Positions 56,709 through 64,000 of a stretch of 64,000 nucleotides of DNA are shown here, piece after piece. The DNA is from JAJRVM01 sp963700515 (GTDB taxonomy: Bacteria > Planctomycetota > Planctomycetia > Pirellulales > Pirellulaceae): assembly GCA_963700515.1 (NCBI GenBank), contig CAVOXY010000005.1, positions 81,889 to 145,888 on the forward strand, read 5' to 3'. The notes under the pieces were generated by a model, which saw only the letters and a program-made list of their open reading frames with translations, had not been told where the DNA came from and ran no database searches. The number at the start of each line of letters is the position of its first letter. Within the stretch, counting starts at the first letter, position 1. The translations under genes were made by a program, and so were the position numbers.

Positions 56709-57688
56709 CGCTGCCTCCTCTTCTCTCGCATACGAAAGAAACGAGCCAGCGGATCGACGATCGAACCGGCAGAATCAATGTGAATGAAATCGATCTTCGC
56801 GCTGCGGAAGGAGTATTCCAGTTGCTCGATGCGCTGTTGAGCCTGGCAACGATAGGATGCGCGAAACGCGCGTGAGCCGGTGTCGCACTCGACAGTGCCA
56901 CCCGATTCGGGGTCGAGCAGATCGATCAGCCCGACATTGGGGAGTTCGAGTTCACGGGGATCGGTGATCAGCACGGCGATCACATCGTGCTTGCGGCTGG
57001 CCATTTGCATGGCTCGGACATAGTCGTCATCAAAGAAATCACTGACCACGAAACAGACGGCCTTGCGTTTCGTGACTGACATCAGGAATTCCATCGCGCC
57101 GGCGATATTGGTCGCTTGTCGTCCGCTACGCCACCATGCGCGGCGTCGACCGAAAGGTAGCCAGCGAAATCTTCCGATCGTGCGTCGTCCGTTGCCCCCC
57201 TTCTCGGCTGATTTGGCCGCCAGCTTGCTCTCGTGGGTCAGCACCTCGCGGACGACGCGCAACGAGTGCTTCTGGCCCTTGCGGGCCGGAATGTACTGTT
57301 CGATCCCTCCGTGAAACAGCGTCAGGCCGACTTTGTCGTCGTTGAAGGTGGCTGAGAAGGCCAATAGCGCACACAGTTCGGCGGTCGCCTCACGCTTGGA
57401 GCGTTGCGCCGACCCGAAATCCTGCGACGCGGAGATGTCCGCCATCAGCATGATGGTCAGTTGCCGTTCTTCCACAAATCGCTTGACATACGGGGATCCC
57501 AGCTTGGCCGTGACTTTCCAGTCGATCGTGCGGATCTCATCTCCCGGCACGTAGGGACGCACTTCGTCAAACTCGATGCCGCGCCCTTTGAATACCGAGA
57601 CATATTGTCCCGCCAGTACATCGGCCACCTGACGGCCGGTGCGAATTTGGATCTCGCGGACTCGCTGTATGACTTCTCGTGCAAGCAT
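56705..57688 (-). CDS. DUF58 domain protein
   Basis: This 327-residue cytoplasmic protein has the DUF58 core GRGIEFDEVRPYVPGDEIR followed by IDWKVTAK near residue 50. These are hallmark residues of proteins encoded beside MoxR ATPases. A VWA-like region starts with LMADISASQDFG, a degenerate metal site. ATG 57688 gives LAREVIQRVREIQ, the family start; the frame extends further upstream without support. It overlaps the next gene by four bases. It is thought to be an adaptor or substrate of the MoxR chaperone. Confidence 0.9.
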   Translation of the reverse strand: MLAREVIQRVREIQIRTGRQVADVLAGQYVSVFKGRGIEFDEVRPYVPGDEIRTIDWKVTAKLGSPYVKRFVEERQLTIMLMADISASQDFGSAQRSKREATAELCALLAFSATFNDDKVGLTLFHGGIEQYIPARKGQKHSLRVVREVLTHESKLAAKSAEKGGNGRRTIGRFRWLPFGRRRAWWRSGRQATNIAGAMEFLMSVTKRKAVCFVVSDFFDDDYVRAMQMASRKHDVIAVLITDPRELELPNVGLIDLLDPESGGTVECDTGSRAFRASYRCQAQQRIEQLEYSFRSAKIDFIHIDSAGSIVDPLARFFRMREKRRQR

Positions 57689-57806
57689 GAATGTAAGCCG
57701 AAGGTTGATGTCGCTGTGCTGCTGTGGAAGCTGGGAGTGACGGCGGTGCGAGAGAGTCAGTCCGTGCCTGGCGGCGACGGGCAAGGTCGTATTCGTGCCA
57801 GGGCGA

Positions 57807-58793
57807 TTACGGCACCGGCACGTTGTCCAATATCTTTTGGATCACATCGTCGTTTGATTTCCCCTCCGCTTCCGCTTCATACGTCAGAATCACTCGGTGG
57901 CGCAGGATTTCCAGGGCGACACTCTTCACGTCATGGGGAGTCACGTAGCCGCGACTGTGCAGGAAGGCATGTGCCTTGGCGGCCTTCATCAGTCCAATGG
58001 ATGCACGCGGACTGGCCCCCGTCTCGATCATGCCATCCAGACTCATAATGCCGCACTCCGCCGGATGGCGCGTGGCACGGACAACGTCCACCAGGTAGTC
58101 ACGCACCTTCTCGTCGATCCAGATCTTATCGACCGTCTGCCGAGCGTTGAGAATGTCGCCGGGAGAGGCCACTTTCCGCACCTCGGGTATCGGTTGACCG
58201 CTCCCCATCCGATCGACAATCTTGCGCTCCTCTTCCTTCGTGGGATACGGCACAACGACTTTGAGCATGAAACGATCGACCTGAGCCTCCGGCAGCGGAT
58301 AAGTCCCTTCCTGCTCAATCGGGTTCTGAGTGGCCAACACGAGGAACGGCTCCTCCAACGGAAAACTCTCCAGGCCAATGGTGCCCTGCCGCTCTTGCAT
58401 CGCCTCCAGCAATGCGGCTTGTACTTTCGCCGGCGCCCGGTTGATTTCGTCAGCCAGGACCAGGTTCGAAAAGATCGGTCCTTTGCGGACCACGTACGTG
58501 GCGTCCCGAGGGTTGAATATCTCCGTGCCAATCACGTCCGAGGGGAGCATGTCAGGAGTGAACTGGATGCGGGAGAACCCCGTGTCGATCGCTCTGGCCA
58601 GGCTGCGAATCGTCAACGTCTTGGCCAGGCCGGGCAACCCTTCCAGCAGGACGTGCCCACCGGTGAGGAGCCCGATCAACAAGCGGGACATCATGTGGTC
58701 CTGCCCCACCAGGACGCGACTCACTTCGTCCTTGAGGTTGTTGCAGATCTGAGCGTGTTGCTCAATTTGTTCGTCTAACTGCTGCGTCACCAT
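57807..58793 (-). CDS. MoxR-family AAA+ ATPase
   Basis: This 328-residue ATPase is the first gene of the Bat operon. The Walker A loop is EGLPGLAKT near residue 55 and Walker B is LVLADEINRAP near 110. Sensor 1 is VLATQNPIEQEG near 150, and a C-terminal lid with GASPRASIGLMKAAKAHA is present. It is a cytoplasmic chaperone-like motor that is thought to load metal or mature the VWA proteins encoded downstream (inference from known MoxR systems). The gap to the DUF58 gene is 118 bases, longer than the other junctions in this operon. Confidence 0.93.
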   Translation of the reverse strand: MVTQQLDEQIEQHAQICNNLKDEVSRVLVGQDHMMSRLLIGLLTGGHVLLEGLPGLAKTLTIRSLARAIDTGFSRIQFTPDMLPSDVIGTEIFNPRDATYVVRKGPIFSNLVLADEINRAPAKVQAALLEAMQERQGTIGLESFPLEEPFLVLATQNPIEQEGTYPLPEAQVDRFMLKVVVPYPTKEEERKIVDRMGSGQPIPEVRKVASPGDILNARQTVDKIWIDEKVRDYLVDVVRATRHPAECGIMSLDGMIETGASPRASIGLMKAAKAHAFLHSRGYVTPHDVKSVALEILRHRVILTYEAEAEGKSNDDVIQKILDNVPVP

Positions 58794-59498
58794 CGATTTG
58801 TCGTCCCCATTTCGTGCTGTGGGCAGTGATCTGCTTAGGGTTAGCTGCGGCTTCGGGGCTTGCGGCTGCCCTGCTGGCTGGGATTATAGAAGAAGCTTCC
58901 TCATTCTCTTAGGCCCTCTGCCGCATTGTTTCCGCACTGGCGAAATTCTTGCACTCGGGCCCGGTCCTCAACGATACGGCACGTCCCGGCGGCACGACCC
59001 CCAGTGTAAAACGATCGAGATGCGGTCGTGGTTCGCCAGCAGTTCGATTCCAGTGTTCTGCGAGAGAGCCGTTTGGTGCCTCTGCGCAAGCATTTTCTCG
59101 GTGCGGTGTCAGATCTTCCCAAGACAGAAAAATGGATGAGATAAAAATCTGGCGTCAGGTGTCGCATTCTGTCACCAGACCTTCCCACACGACGTCCATA
59201 TGGGAAACCGGTGGCGATATCAGTCGCTAAAGCCCTAGGATGCCCCCCTGTTTGGTGGGGCTGGCTGATTGCCGGTGGACTGCGTACAAGATGGGGAGAA
59301 GCTGTCCGCAGTTAGCAGTCAGGCGATCGGCAAGATTCGTCTGACCCGTTCACAGACTCCGGCGGCAGAAGCTGACTCAAGTTTCAGTCTTTTTCATTTT
59401 CACTTGCCAATGGCCAGAAGAGCTGCACAGCAGTTTACCTACCGGTGAACGGGCGATCGGCGCGAAACCCGCGGCGGGCGACATGGGGGATCATGAAC
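58794..59498. other. Divergent intergenic region, no gene seen
   Basis: The 700 bases lie between moxR (leftward) and the persulfide-dioxygenase gene (rightward). Frames in this stretch lack ribosome sites and motifs. A short AT-rich stretch near 59380-59405 could belong to the rightward promoter, but no clear -35/-10 pair is visible. Confidence 0.4.
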
Positions 59499-61514
59499 AT
59501 GCGGAAGAGATTTCGAGAATACTGGGTCGGGTGCGTCGTCCTGTCGCTCCTGGCACTGCCTCGGATGGCCGCGGCGGACGCGGCGAAGGACGCGGAAGCG
59601 GCAACTCATTCAGACCAGGCGGCCACGTACCAATTGGTCGACACATACGACTTTCCCGGTTTCAAGATCGCTCAATACGATTTGGCGGTGCTCTCGCACT
59701 ACTCGTACCTGCTCTACAGTGGTGGCGAGTGTCTGGTGGTTGATCCAGGGCGGGACATCGACACATACGTAGCAGCCGCGCAGAACGAGAACTCCAAGAT
59801 TGTCGGAGTGTGGCTGACGCATTCGCACGCCGATTTCATTGCGGGGCACATTGAGTTTGCCAAAAGGTTGGCGGTACCGCTGCGCATCAACAAGTCCGCC
59901 AACGCGGGCTACGAACACATCGCATTGAGCGAGAATGACACGCTGGCACTCGGAGATGCGGTGGTCCGGTTTCTGGCCACACCGGGCCACACGCCGGATA
60001 GCATGTGTGGCGTGGTGTCGAGTAAGAGTGATCCGGAAAAGCCACTGGCGCTGCTGACGGGTGACACCTTGTTCGTGGGGAGCGTGGGGCGGCCTGATTT
60101 GCTGGGAGAAGGGATGGCTGCATCGACACTCGCTTCGATGATGTTCGACACGTGGACCAACAAGCTGTCGAAATTGCCCGACGAGGTCATGATTTTGCCC
60201 GCCCACGGAGCGGGCTCATTGTGTGGGGCTCATTTGAGCGACGAGCCGGTATCGACGATCGGGGAGCAGCGTGTGAGCAACGCGTATCTCCAGTACAAGA
60301 ATCGGGGGGAGTTTGTGGCAGCGATTCTGGACGGACTTCCCGAGGCGCCTCAGTATTTTGCCCACAACGCGGCGATCAATCGTCAAGGTCCGGAATTGGT
60401 CGAGTGGACGATTGAGACTCTGCCAATGGTGGCGCCAAGTGCGGAACTAACCGATCCCCTCAAGTACTATGTCATTGATGTACGTGAGGCTCAGCAGTAT
60501 GCCGATGGACACATTCCTAACAGCGTGAACATTGCATTGCGCGGGCGGTTTGAAACGTGGACTGGCATCATGGTGCCGTGGGACGCTCAACCAGTCGTGG
60601 TGGGTGATGAGAATCAGTTGCGCATGGCTGTCCACCGGTTGCACCGTGTGGGCTACCAGCCGCAGTGCATCCGCTTCGATTCCTGGCAGTCAGCCGGCTT
60701 GCCGATCACCAAGAACGAAATGATCTCGCCCCGCGAGCTTTACCGGGAGATGCAGACCGCGGAAGCACCGGTGGTCGTCGATGTCCGCCTGCCTTCGGAA
60801 TGGATGGCGCTGCGCATTGGCACCGTGCTGAACATACCTTTGAACAAATTGTCAGCCGGATTAGTCAAGCTGGACAAGTCCCAACGCATCGTGGCCGTGT
60901 GCAACAGTGCCTACCGCAGCAGTCTGGCGGTCGGGATTCTGGAGCGGGCTGGATTTCAGCACGCCAGCAGCATGGCGGGGGGCGGGGAAGCGTGGGTCGA
61001 AGCAGGGCTGCCGGTGTACGAGGCAAGAGGCCAAGGGGGAGCCACGTCTGCGACGCCGAAGCATGTCGTGCGATTGGCCGAACGGATTTCAGCCTCCGAA
61101 CTCAATCGCATGCTGATGGACTTGCCGGGCACGTTTCAACTGATTGACATCCGACCTGCGGATCATTTCGCGGACTACCATGTACCTGGTTCCGAGAATG
61201 TGGATCTGGCCGAGCTGATCGGCAATCCGGCCTACTTGACCGGTGCCGGACCGTTGGTCATCGTCGACCGTGATGGAACCCTGGCCATGATGGTGGCGGG
61301 GATTCTCTCGCAGAAAACGGAGCGTCCGATCAAGGCTTTGTTTGGCGGTCTGCAGGCATATTGGAACGAGGTCGGATGGGGAGCGAGTGCACCAGCGCTC
61401 GGTGTCGAGTCTGCTGCGGCCGGGACAATTCCACAATCGGCCTCGCCGGCGGCTCCAGCCGCGGCGGAACCTCCGGCCAACAAACCAAAGAAGCGGCGCA
61501 GCGCAGGCTGCTAG
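59499..61514 (+). CDS. Secreted persulfide-dioxygenase-like MBL protein with three rhodanese domains
   Basis: A 671-residue exported protein. The ATG at 59499 follows GGGGG by about nine bases and starts a signal peptide ending in MAAADA. The MBL domain (about 50-270) has the metal ligands THSHADFIAGH, TPGHTPDS, LTGDTLFVG and LPAHGAG, as in ETHE1/CstB-type persulfide dioxygenases. Three rhodanese domains follow, at about 318-405, 410-510 and 530-630. Only the middle one has the catalytic loop Cys (VAVCNSAYRSS, about residue 468). The first has GDENQLR and the third DRDGTLA in that place. A Pro/Ala-rich tail ends the protein. It probably processes persulfide or thiosulfate sulfur in the periplasm. 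Confidence 0.87.
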   Translation: MRKRFREYWVGCVVLSLLALPRMAAADAAKDAEAATHSDQAATYQLVDTYDFPGFKIAQYDLAVLSHYSYLLYSGGECLVVDPGRDIDTYVAAAQNENSKIVGVWLTHSHADFIAGHIEFAKRLAVPLRINKSANAGYEHIALSENDTLALGDAVVRFLATPGHTPDSMCGVVSSKSDPEKPLALLTGDTLFVGSVGRPDLLGEGMAASTLASMMFDTWTNKLSKLPDEVMILPAHGAGSLCGAHLSDEPVSTIGEQRVSNAYLQYKNRGEFVAAILDGLPEAPQYFAHNAAINRQGPELVEWTIETLPMVAPSAELTDPLKYYVIDVREAQQYADGHIPNSVNIALRGRFETWTGIMVPWDAQPVVVGDENQLRMAVHRLHRVGYQPQCIRFDSWQSAGLPITKNEMISPRELYREMQTAEAPVVVDVRLPSEWMALRIGTVLNIPLNKLSAGLVKLDKSQRIVAVCNSAYRSSLAVGILERAGFQHASSMAGGGEAWVEAGLPVYEARGQGGATSATPKHVVRLAERISASELNRMLMDLPGTFQLIDIRPADHFADYHVPGSENVDLAELIGNPAYLTGAGPLVIVDRDGTLAMMVAGILSQKTERPIKALFGGLQAYWNEVGWGASAPALGVESAAAGTIPQSASPAAPAAAEPPANKPKKRRSAGC

Positions 61515-61523
61515 AGGTCTTGC

Positions 61524-61654
61524 GACCCGTAGCGGATGCCGCCAGGCTTCAGCAGACCCGTAGCGGAAGCCGCCAGGCTTCAGCAGACCCGTAGCTGAAG
61601 CCGCCAGGCTTCAGCGTGGCGTAACGCGGCTGAACTCTGGCGAGTCCAGCTACG
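61524..61654. repeat. Three 31-base direct repeats plus an inverted diverged copy
   Basis: Units at 61524-61554, 61555-61585 and 61586-61616 share GACCCGTAGCGGAAGCCGCC-type sequence with one or two changes each. At 61630-61654 a diverged copy appears in reverse orientation (its complement reads CGTAGCTGGACTCGCC and so on). The layout is like REP/BIME elements and could form hairpins after the upstream stop at 61514. From memory, similar CGTAGC...TTCAG repeats are common in planctomycete genomes. Confidence 0.85.
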
Positions 61655-61701
61655 AGTGATACACGAACAGGAATCCGAACTTCCTTGCGGAGACGCACAA
61701 G

Positions 61702-62259
61702 ATGAGTGATCAAGCAAACGCGGAGCGGGCAGTGGCCCCGAGCGGCCCCAAGCCGTACGGCAACCCGTATGTCGCCGGCCTGATTTTGGGGGCGACACTG
61801 TTGGCGTCCTTTCTGATACTGGGTGCCGGACTGGGAGCCTCTTCCACGCCGATTCGTTGCGGGGCCTGGATCGAGAATCTGGTGGCACCTCGCCACGCGG
61901 AGGCCAGCGAGTATTTTGGCGGCAAGTATCTGGCAGGAGGCGGCAACCCACTGCGTTACTACCTGACGTACATGTCGGTCGGTATCTTCCTGGGAGGCTT
62001 GCTCTCGGGTGTGCTGGGCCGGCGGATGAAAGTGACGGTGGAACGGGGTAAGTCGTATCCGGCCGTGAAACGATTGGCGCTGGCCTTGGTGGGCGGCATC
62101 TTAATCGGGTACGCCAGTGCCCTGGCAAGTGGCTGCACATCCGGTCAGGCACTGACGGGGGGCGCGTTGCTGGCCAACGGCAGCATCGTGTTCCTGTTGA
62201 GTCTTTTTGCGGCCGGTTATGCAACGGCCTATTTTGTCAGGAGGCAGTGGCATGATTAA
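61702..62259 (+). CDS. YeeE/YedE family sulfur transporter, first half
   Basis: This 185-residue inner-membrane protein matches the first half of YeeE/YedE (TsuA-like) thiosulfate transporters. It has helices at about 22-45, 87-110, 125-145 and 155-178. The conserved transport Cys lies in LASGCTSGQALTGGA near residue 143. The ATG at 61702 follows GGAG. The stop overlaps the second half by eight bases. In bacteria with split genes (PmpA/PmpB type), the two halves work together to move sulfur compounds into the cell. Confidence 0.9.
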   Translation: MSDQANAERAVAPSGPKPYGNPYVAGLILGATLLASFLILGAGLGASSTPIRCGAWIENLVAPRHAEASEYFGGKYLAGGGNPLRYYLTYMSVGIFLGGLLSGVLGRRMKVTVERGKSYPAVKRLALALVGGILIGYASALASGCTSGQALTGGALLANGSIVFLLSLFAAGYATAYFVRRQWHD

Positions 62260-64000
62260 CACGTTTTACGGACTGGAGAAACTGGTCACTGCCCCCACCG
62301 CCACAACCTTTCTGGCTGCCCTGCTGATCGGGTTGGCGTTTGGCTTCGCCTTGGAGTATGCCGGTTTCAGCAGCTCGAAGAAGTTGGCTGGCATCTTCTA
62401 CTTCCGCGACATGACGGTGCTGCGGGTGATGTTCACGGCCATGATTACCGCCATGTTGGGACTCACGCTGCTGGTGGCACTGGGCTGGGTTGACCTCAAC
62501 TCACAGATCTATGTGCTGCCGACGATCTACGGGGCTCAGATTGTGGGCGGGTTGATCTTTGGCGTTGGGTTCGCCTTGAGCGGGTGGTGCCCTGGAACAG
62601 GCGTTGTGGGCCTGGCCCTGGGCAAGCTCGACTGCGCTCGTGTTCCTGGTGGGCGTCACGATCGGTGCTGTCGTATTTAATGAAACGTATGGGTGGACCG
62701 CTTCCTTGCGGAGCGAGCCGACCGAGCTGATTGCGTTTGGGTTTCCACGCGCCGTGTTTGCTCTGCTGTTCACGTTGGCGGCGGTGGCCGCTTTCTACTT
62801 TTCCGAGTGGATTGAGCGGAAAGTTGCCGGTGGCGGCAAGTACTTGCACAGCACCTTGCTACGTGGCCTGAGTGTCGTGCTGGTGATTGTGGCGGTCATC
62901 GCCTTGGTGCTGCCCCAGGATAGCGGCTCGGCCAGCGTGGCTGCGGCCCTCGGCCGAGCAGGCGTTGTTGCAGGACGTGGAATCCGCGGGAGATCATATC
63001 GAACCGGCCGACCTGGCGAACGCGTTGATGCGTGGCGATCAAGATTTGTTGGTGATCGACCTGCGTCCGGCGGATGAGTATCAGGCGTTTCATCTGCCAG
63101 GGGCCGTCAACGTCCAACTCCCCGGCTTGCTTGACTATCTGGCGGCTGCCGGGCATCGCGGGCGAATCGTTCTGTATTCCAACGGTATGACGCACGCCGC
63201 GCAGGGTCGTGATGCATTAGCCCGTCTGGGCTATCAGCAGATCTACTTGCTTACCGACGGCCTGCAGGGGTTTCGCGATCAGTGCTTGAAGCCTGCCTCG
63301 CTACGGACCCAGCCGTTGAGTGCTGCCGAGGCCCAGCAAGTCCGACAATGGCGGGCGTTTTTTGCGGGAGAGAGTCAAGGGGCTACCGTGGCGCCCGGCA
63401 AAGAGCCGGCAGCGGCTCCGCCGGCTGTCCCAGTGCAGGAGCCCGTAGCGGTGATTCCCGAAAACACCGCTCCGCGACTGGTCAGCACCCGTTGGCTGGC
63501 CGACCATCTGCAGGACTCGGATCTCCGCATTATCGACTGCCGCACTCATGCCGATTACACGCAGGGGCACATTCCTGGTTCGGTCTACTTGAATTTTGAA
63601 AGCGTGCGTGGCGATGTCGGCGGAGTCCCGTCCGTCCTGCTGCCGGCTCCGCTGCTGGTCCAACACATGTCGCTGTTGGGTGTCAAGCCCACCGATATGG
63701 TCGTCTTCGATCCGGGTGAGAGCGTGCGGGACGCCACGCTGATCAGTATGGCGCTCGAACGGCTCGGGCACCAGCGTTGGGGCATTCTGCATGGTGGTTA
63801 CCCCAAGTGGAAGGCAGAAGAGCGGCCGGTGGAGATGACCATTCCCACCGTCGCCGCGACCGAGTACCCTCTGCCGGCGTATCGCGATGATTTCACGATC
63901 GACGCCAAGTCCTTGGCCGAGCGACTTGGCGACGGAAAAACGGTGATCATCGACACGCGGCCGCGAGAGAACTATACCGGCGAGAAGTCCAGCGAAATGT
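62252..64000 (+). CDS. YeeE/YedE second half, apparently fused to rhodanese domains; partial at window end, frame broken twice
   Basis: ATG 62252 follows AGGAGG by seven bases. The first 140 residues are the second YeeE/YedE half, with LSGWCPGTGVVG carrying its conserved Cys near residue 115. The frame breaks near 62633 (LGKLD continues as ALVFLVGVTIGAVVF) and again near 62942-62950. Later helices cover about 130-225. After the second break the frame stays open to the end of the window and encodes rhodanese-like domains: LLVIDLRPADEYQAFHLPGAV, then LRIIDCRTHADYTQGHIPGSV, then VIIDTRPREN. The loop positions read YSNGMTH and FDPGESV, so Cys is absent in both. A separate start (GTG 62977, weak site) is the alternative to fusion. 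Confidence 0.72.

Overview
The window reads as a chromosomal segment of a planctomycete, probably Pirellulales-like. The basis is the gene content: Gfo/Idh/MocA oxidoreductases with Tat signals, a secreted formylglycine-type sulfatase, secreted HEAT-repeat and PD40 proteins, a large MoxR/Bat operon, and intergenic short-repeat families. This is inference from content, because there is no rRNA marker. I see no tRNA, rRNA, CRISPR array, prophage or intact insertion sequence.

Layout. 0.3-10.5 kb: secreted alpha/beta hydrolase, two Tat-exported oxidoreductases, a sulfatase, an unusual exported two-lobed methyltransferase and a HEAT-repeat protein that ends at a clear terminator. 10.8-12.6 kb: a small gene graveyard with a ParDE-like toxin-antitoxin pair, an unknown protein and a broken PIN-domain toxin. 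13.0-24.3 kb (minus strand): an eleven-gene, tightly packed sugar or sugar-acid catabolic operon, with a DeoR-type regulator divergently encoded at 24.9 kb and a repeat-containing promoter/operator between them. 26-39 kb: polysaccharide-related genes (PHB-depolymerase-like esterase, GH99-like/LamG protein, GH78 rhamnosidase, GH88 hydrolase) with CorA and a PD40 protein. 39.3-44.5 kb: a small lipoprotein/zinc-ribbon pair, an MFS sugar porter, a GT28-like glycosyltransferase and an SMP-30 lactonase. 44.6-47.8 kb: carB. 48-58.8 kb (minus strand): MoxR, DUF58, DUF4381-like, BatA, a giant BatB/BatC fusion, BatD and a BatE-like TPR/SH3 protein. 59.5-64 kb: a sulfur module with a secreted persulfide-dioxygenase/rhodanese protein and a split YeeE/YedE transporter whose second half appears fused to rhodanese domains that run off the window.

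How the parts fit together. The glycoside hydrolases and sulfatase point to breakdown of a rhamnose/uronate-containing, possibly sulfated polymer. The DeoR-controlled operon supplies isomerases, dehydrogenases, a lactonase-like enzyme, an FGGY kinase and a KDPG-type aldolase that could carry released sugars to central metabolism. The exact substrate cannot be read from sequence.

A caution for all coordinates: about twenty single-base frame breaks occur in otherwise intact genes. Most behave as +1 insertions, and six of them are in carB. Correcting each one restores a full-length protein of family-typical size, so I annotate these as single genes with probable sequence errors rather than as pseudogenes.
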